From Roseomonas marmotae (GTDB taxonomy: Bacteria; Pseudomonadota; Alphaproteobacteria; Acetobacterales; Acetobacteraceae): 64,000 nucleotides of DNA. Shown one piece after another: positions 55,801 through 63,252 of this stretch. The notes under the pieces were generated by a model. It had not been told where the DNA came from. It did not search any database and worked only from the letters and a program-made list of their open reading frames with translations. The translations under genes were made by a program, and so were the position numbers. The stretch lies in assembly GCF_017654485.1 (NCBI RefSeq), contig NZ_CP061091.1:62001-126000 (forward strand), read 5' to 3'. Position 1 is the first letter of the stretch. Every line of letters begins with the position of its first letter.

Positions 55801-56039
55801 TGAAGGCTTACGTGACGGTCATGCCGAAGAACGGCGTGCTGGACCCCCAGGGCAAGGCCATCGGCCATGCCCTCGGCACCCTCGGCTTCCAGGGCGTGGG
55901 CGAGGTCCGGGCCGGCAAGGTGATCGAGCTGGAACTGGCCGAGACCGACCCCGCCAGGGCGAAGGCCGCCGCCGAGGAGATGGCCCGCCGCCTCCTGGCC
56001 AACACCGTCATCGAATCCTTCAAGGTCGAACTCGCCTGA
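55800..56039 (+). CDS. purS: Phosphoribosylformylglycinamidine synthase subunit PurS
   Basis: A 79-residue small subunit of the three-part FGAM synthase (PurSQL). It begins MKAYVTVMPKNGVLDPQGKA, the standard PurS N-terminus, and ends LLANTVIESFKVE. The ATG at 55800 follows a GTG that could also be read. PurQ lies 680 bases on and PurL 7 kb on, so the complex's three genes are unusually dispersed. Confidence 0.95.
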   Translation: MKAYVTVMPKNGVLDPQGKAIGHALGTLGFQGVGEVRAGKVIELELAETDPARAKAAAEEMARRLLANTVIESFKVELA

Positions 56040-56066
56040 GCTGGCCAGGTCCGGAGGCGTGACCCC

Positions 56067-56321
56067 ATGGTGAAAGCCTCCCTCCTGCTCATGCTGCTGC
56101 TGACCGTGCTGATCGGCATGGGCCTGCGCTGGCGGGAAGCCCGCATGGGCAACCCCGCCATCACGGCACAGAAGCAGCGCCCCGGGGCCCGCAACCGCCC
56201 CGGCCTCATGGCCCGCGGCAAGGCCAGCCTCGACCGCTGGGTCACCGCCGCCGCGATCGCCGCCGTCGCCACCATCGCCCTGATGGGCGGACTGCACTGG
56301 ATTCGCGTATGGATCGGATGA
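56067..56321 (+). CDS. Small membrane protein in the purS-purQ interval
   Basis: An 84-residue protein with an N-terminal helix ([16 protein letters not shown]), a basic cytosolic loop ([21 protein letters not shown]) and a second helix near the end ([19 protein letters not shown]). No family is recognised with confidence. It starts 27 bases after purS and overlaps the next gene by 13 bases, so it is part of the pur transcript. Confidence 0.7.
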   Translation: MVKASLLLMLLLTVLIGMGLRWREARMGNPAITAQKQRPGARNRPGLMARGKASLDRWVTAAAIAAVATIALMGGLHWIRVWIG

Positions 56322-56722
56322 AGCGCAACGTCCTGCCCTTCCTGGGCCTCGCCGGCGTCGCCATCCTCGTCATCTCCATGCTGCCGGGGCGGGAGCCGGG
56401 GCTGTCCCGCACCATGGCCGGCTTCAACCAGCCCGCCGCCACTATCTCCGGCCCCCTCTCCAACCTCTGCAGCGGCTGGGGCCATGCGCGGCGGGACTGC
56501 GCCGCCTTCGTCCGCCACTTCATGAACGGCCTCGCCGAAAGCCGCCCCGAACTCGGCCTCTGCGTGCCGCCCCCCGCCGCCCTGGCGGAATGGACCGTCG
56601 CCGCCCTGCACGGTGTCCCCGCCGACGAACCCTGGGCCGCCCCGCTGGAAGCCGCCCTCACCCAGGCCCGCCCGGCCCCGCCCCTGCCTCCCTGCGCCCC
56701 CGAGAAGGCCCGCCCGACATGA
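56309..56722 (+). CDS. Exported small protein, Rap1a/Tai-like
   Basis: A 137-residue protein with an N-terminal hydrophobic segment ([19 protein letters not shown]) acting as signal or anchor. The rest has four cysteines, including [22 protein letters not shown] and GLCVPP, a pattern similar to Rap1a/Tai-type immunity-like proteins. The similarity is weak and from memory. It overlaps the preceding membrane protein gene and ends in an ATGA overlap with purQ, so it is translated with the pur genes. A role in purine synthesis is not implied. Confidence 0.6.
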   Translation: MDRMKRNVLPFLGLAGVAILVISMLPGREPGLSRTMAGFNQPAATISGPLSNLCSGWGHARRDCAAFVRHFMNGLAESRPELGLCVPPPAALAEWTVAALHGVPADEPWAAPLEAALTQARPAPPLPPCAPEKARPT

Positions 56723-57417
56723 ACGCCGCCATCATCATCTTCCCCGGCACGAACCGGGAGCGTGACATGGCCATCGCCCTGCAGAAGGCGACCGGCCGCA
56801 AGCCCGCCATGCTCTTCCACCAGGAAACGGCACTCCCCGCCGGCACCGACCTCGTCGTCCTGCCCGGCGGCTTCTCCCACGGCGACTACCTCCGCTGCGG
56901 CGCCATGGCCGCCCGCTCCCCCATCATGGACGCGGTGCGCGACTTCGCGGCCAAGGGCGGCCACATCCTCGGCGTCTGCAACGGCTTCCAGATCCTGACG
57001 GAAGCGGGCCTGCTGCCCGGCGCCCTGCTCCGCAACGCCTCGCTCCGCTTCCTCTCCATGGACTGCCACCTGCGGGTGGAGCGCACGGACACCCCCTTCA
57101 CCAGCCAGTGGCGCAAGGGCGACATCTTCCGCGCCCCCATGGCGCATGGCGACGGCAACTACTTCGCCGATGACGCGACCCTGGAACGCCTCGAAGGCCA
57201 GGGCCAGGTCGCCTTCCGCTACGTCACCCCGGAAGGGGAGGCGACGGAAGCCGCCAACCGCAACGGCGCCCGCAACAACATCGCCGGCATCCTCTCCGAC
57301 AACCGCCGCATCCTCGGCATGATGCCGCACCCCGAGGATCTGGTGGACCCGCTGATGGGCGGGGAGGACGGCCTGCCGCTCTTCCGCTCCATCGCCGGAA
57401 CCTTCGCCACCGCCTGA
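56719..57417 (+). CDS. purQ: Phosphoribosylformylglycinamidine synthase subunit PurQ
   Basis: A 232-residue class I glutamine amidotransferase subunit that supplies ammonia to PurL. The nucleophile Cys is in [19 protein letters not shown] and the catalytic His/Glu in [29 protein letters not shown] is a PurQ hallmark. It is coupled to the upstream gene by ATGA. A strong hairpin follows immediately, so transcription probably stops before the inserted island that separates it from purL. Confidence 0.96.
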   Translation: MNAAIIIFPGTNRERDMAIALQKATGRKPAMLFHQETALPAGTDLVVLPGGFSHGDYLRCGAMAARSPIMDAVRDFAAKGGHILGVCNGFQILTEAGLLPGALLRNASLRFLSMDCHLRVERTDTPFTSQWRKGDIFRAPMAHGDGNYFADDATLERLEGQGQVAFRYVTPEGEATEAANRNGARNNIAGILSDNRRILGMMPHPEDLVDPLMGGEDGLPLFRSIAGTFATA

Positions 57418-57428
57418 ACCACCCCGCT

Positions 57429-57451
57429 CCCGGCGCGCCCCGCGCGCCGGG
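57429..57451 (+). terminator. Strong hairpin after purQ
   Basis: A 10-bp perfect stem (CCCGGCGCGC / GCGCGCCGGG) with a 3-nt loop starts 12 nt after the purQ stop. It lacks a T-tract but is the likely end of the purC-purQ transcript. Confidence 0.6.
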
Positions 57452-57549
57452 ACGGACCGATGGCATGAAACATTCGCCATCCTTCGATGGTTATGCCCAC
57501 GCTGCCTGAACCACAGGCCGCCTGCAGAACCCTCGACAGGAGACCACCC

Positions 57550-57630
57550 ATGCCCATCCTTCTCTGGTTCCTCGGCGTCCCCGGCATCATCGTGCTGCTG
57601 CTCTGGGTCACCGGCATCATCGGCTTCTGA
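57550..57630 (+). CDS. Very small membrane protein, 26 residues
   Basis: A short gene with an AGGAGA ribosome binding site 6-7 nt before its ATG. The product is one hydrophobic helix: MPILLWFLGVPGIIVLLLWV then TGIIGF and stop. It lies between two hairpins. No family is recognised with confidence, but the clean start, composition and terminator suggest a real gene. Confidence 0.5.
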   Translation: MPILLWFLGVPGIIVLLLWVTGIIGF

Positions 57631-57640
57631 CGCCAGCCCC

Positions 57641-57668
57641 GCCGCGCCGGCCCCGCCGCCGGCGCGGC
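57641..57668 (+). terminator. Hairpin after the 26-residue gene
   Basis: An 11-bp perfect stem (GCCGCGCCGGC / GCCGGCGCGGC) with a 6-nt loop begins 10 nt after the stop codon. No T-run follows. Confidence 0.5.
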
Positions 57669-57940
57669 GCCCCAAATGCCGCAACACGCCACAAAGTTAC
57701 GTCACACCACCGTTTTTCTTGTGAAAAAGAACAACGGCGACAGCCCAATTGCAACAGCCCCTCCCCCGCCGGTTTCTTCCGGTAACATGGGCCCCACCTG
57801 TCCATGGCGGCATCCGCCCGGCGCCGTAACATGGCGCCATGAAGGCAGGCTTAAACCGCCCTGCCTGCGGGACAGATCTCTCTCGACCAAACGCCCAGGC
57901 CCGATCCCGGACCCGCCGCGAACCCGAGGAGACGCCCACC
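57669..57940. other. Intergenic region, no gene seen
   Basis: This stretch is AT-richer at 57690-57760 and probably contains the promoter of the following secreted protein gene. GTAACATGG occurs twice (near 57781 and 57827). No further structure was recognised. Confidence 0.4.
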
Positions 57941-58294
57941 ATGCGCCAACACCTTCCCCCCTTCCGCACCGCGCTCGCGCTCCTGGCCATGGCCATGGCC
58001 GGCACCACCGCCGCCTCGGCCCAGGGCATCGGCCAGATGGGCCTGCTGAACCAGGGCGAACACCTGAACGTCCCCGAGGCCCGCACCCAGCCCGGCAACA
58101 TCGTCGGCGGCGGGCACGTCACGGTGCTCCAGGCCGGCACCGAGCATACCGTCCTGCTGCACAGCAGCCCCGGCTACGCCTTCGCCGCCGCCGGCATCCC
58201 GGTCGATACCGGCGGCAGCAACGGCGACCTGCTCTACCTCATCCCCGCCGGGCAAAGCGGCGCCGTACTGGCCGCCACACCCGCCATCCGCTGA
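57941..58294 (+). CDS. Hypothetical secreted protein
   Basis: A 117-residue protein with a Sec signal peptide ending TTAASAQ near residue 27. The mature part (GIGQMGLLNQGEHLNVPEAR onward) is a small beta-rich, Gly-rich domain without cysteines. CGAGGAGA precedes the ATG at 57941. No family is recognised. It lies in the segment separating purQ from purL. Confidence 0.65.
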   Translation: MRQHLPPFRTALALLAMAMAGTTAASAQGIGQMGLLNQGEHLNVPEARTQPGNIVGGGHVTVLQAGTEHTVLLHSSPGYAFAAAGIPVDTGGSNGDLLYLIPAGQSGAVLAATPAIR

Positions 58295-58306
58295 CAGCAG
58301 CCGCCA

Positions 58307-58330
58307 CCGCCGCGCTCCCCCGCGCGGCGG
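58307..58330. terminator. Hairpin between convergent genes
   Basis: A 9-bp perfect stem (CCGCCGCGC / GCGCGGCGG) with a 6-nt loop separates the secreted-protein stop from the leftward SDR stop. Confidence 0.55.
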
Positions 58331-58335
58331 CCCGG

Positions 58336-59439
58336 CTACCCGTGCGCACCCAGCCGCACGGCCTCTACCGCACCCCCCCGGGCCGCATCCTCCCGCTCCA
58401 TCCGCGCCCGGGTGGTGCCGCCCACCCCCACCCCCTCCGCCATCGGCTCATGCAGGCTGCCCGGCCTATCCCCCGCCGGCGGCGCATCCTCCATCTGCGC
58501 GCGATGCGCGATATTCGCCGCCACCCGCTCCGCCAGCCCCGGCCAGATCTGGTGGCTCAACAGGGCGCCACGCGCCTTCCACCCCACCGGCATCTCCCGC
58601 CCCGGATGGATCGCCGCCCAGACGATGGCATCCACCGTCTGCTCCGGCCCATCCAGCGCCACCATCCGGGGGGAACGCCCGCTGTCATTGCCCGCATGGT
58701 CCCAGAAGGGCGTATCCACCCCCCAGGGCATCACCGTCGTCACATGGATGTCCCGCGCCCCGCTCAGCCGCAGCTCCTGCGCCAGCGCCTTGTCCAGGCC
58801 GAGGATGGCGTGCTTCGTCGCGGCATAGCTGGCGTGATACGGCAGCGGCACCTGGCTCTCCACCGAGCCCAGGTTCACCAGCACCCCATGCCCCTGCCGC
58901 CGGAACTGCCGCAGCGCCACATGGCTGCCATGGATCACGCCCTTCAGGTTCACATCCACGATGCGGGCATGATCCTCCAGCGGCACATCCTCGAACGGCC
59001 CGATGGCGCTGACCCCGGCATTGTTGATCCAGGCATCGATCCGCCCGAACCGCGCCACCGCCGCCTCCGCCAGCCGCTGCATCTCCTCCGGGCTGGCAAC
59101 ATCCGTCGGCACCACCAGCGCCTGCCCGCCCGCCGCCCGCACCTGGGCCGCCACTTCCTCCAGCACCGCCGCCCGCCGCGCCGCCAGCACCACATGCCCG
59201 CCATAACCGCCGAGCTTCAGGGCCACACCGCGCCCGAAGCCGCTGGAGGCCCCGGTGACGACGAACACCCGCCCCGCCACCTTCCGCTGCCCCTCCTGCG
59301 CCGAAAGCGCACCCGCCGCGCAGCCAGAAAGCACGAAAGCCCCCACCGCCAGCATGGCCAGCGGCGCCGCCAGAGGCGCCAGCGGCAGCAACGGCAACAA
59401 GGACAGCAACCCAGGGCCGGAACGGGAATGAGACGTCAT
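58336..59439 (-). CDS. SDR-family oxidoreductase with N-terminal membrane/lipobox segment
   Basis: A 367-residue protein. Residues about 10-45 are hydrophobic and end in FVLSGCAAG, which resembles a lipobox, so the protein is either a lipoprotein or membrane-anchored. The SDR core follows with VFVVTGASSGFGRGVA, INNAGVSAIG, the catalytic Ser in NLGSVES and YAATK. The C-terminal 60 residues extend beyond the core with GMPVGWKARGALLSHQIW style features of a known long SDR subgroup. A cofactor-dependent enzyme behind a lipobox is odd, because NAD(P) is cytosolic; a single-pass anchor with a cytosolic domain is an alternative. Confidence 0.8.
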   Translation of the reverse strand: MTSHSRSGPGLLSLLPLLPLAPLAAPLAMLAVGAFVLSGCAAGALSAQEGQRKVAGRVFVVTGASSGFGRGVALKLGGYGGHVVLAARRAAVLEEVAAQVRAAGGQALVVPTDVASPEEMQRLAEAAVARFGRIDAWINNAGVSAIGPFEDVPLEDHARIVDVNLKGVIHGSHVALRQFRRQGHGVLVNLGSVESQVPLPYHASYAATKHAILGLDKALAQELRLSGARDIHVTTVMPWGVDTPFWDHAGNDSGRSPRMVALDGPEQTVDAIVWAAIHPGREMPVGWKARGALLSHQIWPGLAERVAANIAHRAQMEDAPPAGDRPGSLHEPMAEGVGVGGTTRARMEREDAARGGAVEAVRLGAHG

Positions 59440-59517
59440 GGGCGCGCGATCCTTCCTCGATCAGCCCCCGCGAGAGCAGGGGCACCGGATCACAGCTAGG
59501 CCCACCCGCCCGTTGCG

Positions 59518-60618
59518 CTAGTGTCCTGATTCTGTAGTTCCTCCGATCTTCTGGGTGCGCTGGCAGAAGCGCTGTATGGCACCGAGGATGTCGTCGGCGG
59601 ACTTGGTCCAGCGGAACGGTCTGGGATCGACGTTATGGGCTTCGATGAAGGCACGGATGTCGCGCTCGAGCGCCTGGGTGGAACGATGGATGCCGCGCCG
59701 GATCTGCTTGTCGGTGATGAGGGCGAAGAAGCGTTCGACCTGGTTGATCCAGGAGGCGCCGGTGGGCGTGAAATGGACATGCCAGCGCGGGCGCTTGAGC
59801 AGCCAGTCGCGGATCGGCTTGGTCTTGTGGGTGGCGTAGTTGTCCATCACGAGATGGACGTCGAGATCCTGGGGCACGGCTTTCTCCACCTGATCCAGGA
59901 ACTTCCGGAACTCGGTGGAGCGGTGCTTAGGGTAGCAGTGGCCGATCACTGTCCCGGTCGCGATGTCGAGCGCTGCGAACAGCGAGGTAGTGCCGTGGCG
60001 GGTATAGTCGTGCGTGCGCCGCTCCGCCTGGCCGGGACGCATCGGCAGCAGGGGCTGGGTGCGGTCGAGCGCCTGGATCTGGGACTTCTCATCCACGCAC
60101 AGCACCAGCGCGCGGTCCGGCGGTGCCAGGTAGAGCCCGACGATGTCGCGCACCTTCTCGACAAAGAGCGGGTCATTGGAGAGCTTGAAGGTCTCGCTCC
60201 GGTGCGGCTGCAGCCCGAAGGCCCGCCAGATGCGGTGGATGGTCGATGGCGCATACCCGACGGTCCGGGCCATGGAGCGCAGCGACCAATGCGTCGCACC
60301 TGGCGGCGTTGTTTCCAGCGTCAGCCGGATGGTATCGGCGATCGCGTCATCGCCGATCGTGCGCGGCGTGCCTGGTCTGGGCTCATCGAGCAACCCGTCC
60401 AGGCGATGCACGGCGAAGCGCCGACGCCACTTTGAAACCGTGTTGGCGTCCGCGCCGACCTCAGCGCTGATCGCCTTGTTCTCCAGACCCGCGGCGGCGG
60501 CCAACACAATGCGGGCCCGGCGCGCCATCGCCTGTCCGGTCTTGTGAGCCCGAGCCAGGAATTCCAGTTCCCGACGTTCGGCCTCACTCAGCCTAATCGT
60601 CACCGCCGGTTTGCCCAT
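59518..60618 (-). CDS. IS630-family transposase
   Basis: A 366-residue DDE transposase. An N-terminal helix-turn-helix region (about residues 10-75) includes [20 protein letters not shown]. The catalytic triad is intact: Asp in [11 protein letters not shown], Asp in [10 protein letters not shown] and Glu in [15 protein letters not shown] lies before the ATG at 60618; an ATG at 60645 within the right repeat is less likely. The TAG stop is completed by the TA target and the adjacent host base, so the reading frame runs exactly to the end of the element. The copy appears functional. Confidence 0.93.
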   Translation of the reverse strand: MGKPAVTIRLSEAERRELEFLARAHKTGQAMARRARIVLAAAAGLENKAISAEVGADANTVSKWRRRFAVHRLDGLLDEPRPGTPRTIGDDAIADTIRLTLETTPPGATHWSLRSMARTVGYAPSTIHRIWRAFGLQPHRSETFKLSNDPLFVEKVRDIVGLYLAPPDRALVLCVDEKSQIQALDRTQPLLPMRPGQAERRTHDYTRHGTTSLFAALDIATGTVIGHCYPKHRSTEFRKFLDQVEKAVPQDLDVHLVMDNYATHKTKPIRDWLLKRPRWHVHFTPTGASWINQVERFFALITDKQIRRGIHRSTQALERDIRAFIEAHNVDPRPFRWTKSADDILGAIQRFCQRTQKIGGTTESGH

Positions 60619-60673
60619 CGCGGCTCTCCCTACGATTACCTGCATGATCGTAGGAATTTCGCGATCAGGATAC
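59521..60673 (-). mobile_element. IS630-family insertion sequence, complete
   Basis: The element is 1153 bp, flanked on both sides by TA (59519-59520 and 60674-60675), the target duplicated by this family. The terminal inverted repeats match at 21 of the first 28 positions: GTGTCCTGAT on the left and GTATCCTGAT on the right, read inward. The original target was CTAG. One intact transposase gene fills it. Confidence 0.93.
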
Positions 60674-60736
60674 TAGGCGCGCCGCCGGTCACAGGGCGCG
60701 GCGCGGGCGGGGATGGAAGGTGGCGCGGGTGGCCTT

Positions 60737-60790
60737 GCAGGGGCTCTGCCCCTGCACCCCGGCAGGAACCTGAGGTTCCTGCACCTCCCA
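60737..60790 (+). repeat. Two-hairpin intergenic repeat, copy C
   Basis: First hairpin: GCAGGGGC / GCCCCTGC, 3-nt loop (60737-60755). Second hairpin: CAGGAACCT / AGGTTCCTG around one base (60763-60781). The joint is ACCCCGG and the element ends with ACCTCCC. The plan matches copies A and B at 27.6-27.8 kb. It abuts the end of the reverse transcriptase gene. Confidence 0.55.
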
Positions 60791-62528
60791 CTAATCTTGC
60801 TGTAGCTTTTTGATGAAATAATCGTTCGTTTGAATCTTCATATTTTTCATTAATGGCCGCTTCTCTTCGTCAGTCATTTTTTTGTAATTTAAAATTGCAT
60901 AGTATATGCTTCTTTGAATAGAAATTGTCGCGGACGGAAATACATCCACAGCAAGCTTTTTAATTCTTTGCCTGTCGAGCTGCTGGTAACCTAAGCATAT
61001 TGCCTCCCTAAAGAAAGCTATACTGTCTGTGGTCCTATGCTCATCTACAACTTGATAGATTAGTTTTGGATTTTGATACTCAATATGAGATGCTAGTCGG
61101 AGCAGAGGTATCTTGAATGAGTAGCTCAGATGTTTGAAACCAATCACATCGGCAAGTCCATCCCGTAGTTTAATCTTTTTCTCAGGCTCTATCCTATCTG
61201 CGTCTTTCATCAAGGCATCCACTATATAAAATATAGAAGTCAACCTTGACCTCAATATAGAGTAGAGAATTTCCACATCTTGATTTACATATATGAAATA
61301 CTTCACTAAATTACGAATGATCAATTCTTTATCGGCGCCGCTTATATTATCAAGTTCCTTGATATGTTCTTCTAAGTTAATTTTAGCTAAAGATTTAATG
61401 GCTTCTTTCCCTGGCTCTCTATAAAACCGCGAGATACTAGATCTACCGCTAACCACAACCCGTCTTGTAAACTCAGTTTTTGCGTTTAGGTCGATGGAGA
61501 CATGTGTGGGGTGCAGCTGATCTTGGATTTGATCTGAAATCTCTTTACCTTCTAGAATTTGGACGATATTCGTTTTTCGAGGGTTAATAGATAAACCTTC
61601 TTCGATAAGCAGTTCACTTAAAACGCGCATAATTTCATGGCCTTGGGCCTTACTTTCAGCAAACAGCCTGAAATCATCCACATACCTGACAAAGCAAATA
61701 CCTTGCTCAGTAAGTTTATTATCGACCCCTATAAGGGCCGCTTCGCACAGTATTCTGCTTGCGTCCGATCCCACAGGAACCCCGAAGCTTCTACGATCTC
61801 CAGCCCACTGAAGCAAAACTTCGCGCACAAGCTTAATGTATCTTTCCTCACAGCCAGCATCATTAAGATGATTTTCTAAAGGATGGTTCCCAATTCTCTC
61901 AAAAAAGTTTGATATATCAGTCGAAATCTTCCACTTACCGATGTAGTTGTTGGAAATTTCTCCAGATTTTTGACGGAACGAGTTATATCCATAATCGCTG
62001 TCGAAAAGCTTTCCTGGCACAGATGCCATTCTATGCGAGTGGATCACGCCATCAATTTTAGGAATTCTACAAGCTTCGATTTTTTCGAAAAGCATTATAC
62101 ACAAAGATAAATACTTAACCGCATCAAATGGGTCTATCCATGCAACTCGACGGTAAGAAAATTCATCCTTGGGCAGCATATAGTAATGAATTCGTCCAAT
62201 GCGCTCTATGTCGAGATTGGCTACACTTAAGAATTTCAGCGCAATTTTATTCGCTTCCCTTCGGAAATCCTCCGGATTCTTGATGATTTCGCCGCATTCT
62301 AGAGGCTGTTATGAACCACTCATAACATGCTGGATCTGCTCGGCCTTCCGCAGGTAGGTCCGCTGGGGAAGGCCAGCAAAATCAGTTCTCTAGCACCAGG
62401 TTCATAACAGCCTCTAAGGGGTCCAAAAATGTTGGGGCTTTGAATATATCATCAAAACCTTTTTCAATTACATGACTTATCGCAAGGTTTACTGCAGCTT
62501 CTCTCCGCTGAAATTCTTGCTGAATCAC
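60791..62528 (-). pseudogene. Reverse transcriptase gene (defence-type) split by a MITE
   Basis: The uninterrupted part (60791-62179 from the first ATG) encodes 462 residues of a reverse transcriptase: motif A Asp in ISTDISNFFERI, motif B in FGVPVGSDASRILCEAAL, catalytic YVDD in FVRYVDDFRLFA and the following NPRKTNIV. The frame stays open upstream to 62309 without an ATG, where it meets a 113-bp MITE. Skipping the MITE plus one TA, the same frame continues (DIFKAPTFLDP joined to LECGEIIKNPEDF style sequence) to a GTG at 62528 preceded by GGAG. The restored protein has 540 residues, with the catalytic Asp at about 166, 246 and 247. GC content is far below the host's. No intron RNA domains or maturase region are seen, so it fits unknown-group/defence-associated RTs rather than a group II intron. 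Family assignment is inference. Confidence 0.82.
62302..62414. mobile_element. 113-bp MITE inserted in the RT gene
   Basis: The element has perfect 16-bp terminal inverted repeats, GAGGCTGTTATGAACC at 62302-62317 and its complement at 62399-62414. It is flanked by TA on both sides (62300-62301 and 62415-62416). It encodes no protein. The interior contains an 8-bp hairpin (GGCCTTCC / GGAAGGCC). TA targeting fits IS630/Tc1 or some IS5 groups; its termini differ from those of the IS630 copy 1.6 kb away, so another transposase must have moved it. Confidence 0.9.
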
Positions 62529-62565
62529 GGTCACTCCAATAACAAGGTCTCGCTACGATGCCACC

Positions 62566-62594
62566 ATTACGAATTGGCATCTTAACTGGATCAA
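62566..62594 (-). promoter_or_regulatory. Candidate promoter of the reverse transcriptase gene
   Basis: On the minus strand TTGATC and CGTAAT are separated by 17 bases, upstream of the GTG start at 62528. Each hexamer matches four of six consensus positions. Confidence 0.45.
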
Positions 62595-62624
62595 ACCAGC
62601 AATGTCACGGGGCGAACTCCAACC

Positions 62625-62653
62625 TTGCCTTTTAAGGAATTTTGTCCTATAAT
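62625..62653 (+). promoter_or_regulatory. Consensus promoter for the transposase-domain gene and purL
   Basis: TTGCCT and a perfect TATAAT are 17 bases apart, followed within 20 bases by AGGAGG and the gene start. It faces away from the RT promoter, so the two units are divergent. Confidence 0.75.
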
Positions 62654-62670
62654 TTCAAGCAGGAGGTGAG

Positions 62671-63252
62671 GTGTCTACCATGACCATGCCCAGCTTGATC
62701 ACTAACCTCCAATGGTCCGCCCTCCTCCCCTACCTCCTCCCCCGCGCGCCCCAAGGCCGCCGCCTGGAGGAACACCGGGAGCGGATGGAAGCCATCTTCT
62801 TCATCGCCACCTCCTCCCTCCCGTGGTGCGCCCTCCCCGCGCGCTACGGCCGCGCGGATACCGTCTCCCGCTACTTCCGCCGCCTCACCCATGCCGGGCT
62901 CTGGCAGAAGCTGCTGCACGCGCTGGCGGAAGCAGCACCCGGCCACCCGCTGCGGCAGCTTGAGGAAAAAATTCTCCGCGCCTGCCGCCGCGCGCACCGC
63001 ATCCTCGGCCTGCCCTTCCTCGTGCTCATCCGCCGCCTCAACCTGCGCCGCGCCCTCCCCGGACCGCCCTGGCTGCTGCCCGACCCGCTTTTGTCCGAAA
63101 CCCTCGCACGGGTAAAAATCACCCCGCCGCCACCGGGCGAATACGGGCACAGGACACGCCATGCCCGCCTTCTCGCCACCCTCCGGCGCCTGCACCGGGA
63201 TGCCGGCGGGCGCCGCCGCATCCCCCGTTCCGTGCGCCTGGCCTGGGCATGA
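62671..63252 (+). CDS. IS5-type transposase N-terminal-domain protein coupled to purL
   Basis: A 193-residue protein whose first 75 residues resemble the N-terminal (DUF4096-like) domain of IS5-family transposases: [19 protein letters not shown], then [20 protein letters not shown] and a tail like [15 protein letters not shown]. The DDE catalytic domain is absent; the rest is a basic, Arg-rich stretch with no recognised domain. AGGAGG lies 4 nt ahead of the GTG at 62671; an ATG at 62680 is an alternative. The stop overlaps the purL start (ATGA). Codon use is host-like. It may be a domesticated DNA-binding protein rather than a decayed IS, because no IS ends were found. Confidence 0.7.
   Translation: MSTMTMPSLITNLQWSALLPYLLPRAPQGRRLEEHRERMEAIFFIATSSLPWCALPARYGRADTVSRYFRRLTHAGLWQKLLHALAEAAPGHPLRQLEEKILRACRRAHRILGLPFLVLIRRLNLRRALPGPPWLLPDPLLSETLARVKITPPPPGEYGHRTRHARLLATLRRLHRDAGGRRRIPRSVRLAWA

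Noticed and set aside
57465..57509. A 14-codon ORF after purQ
   Set aside because: Too short, with no SD and adjacent to a hairpin.
62302..62414. The 113-bp sequence as part of a retron or RT-associated noncoding RNA
   Set aside because: Perfect terminal repeats and TA duplication identify a transposable insertion, and the frame is restored without it.
62179..62528. Treating the RT gene as complete from the internal ATG at 62179
   Set aside because: The frame upstream of that ATG remains protein-like for 43 more codons and joins cleanly across the MITE, so the ATG is internal. No SD precedes it.
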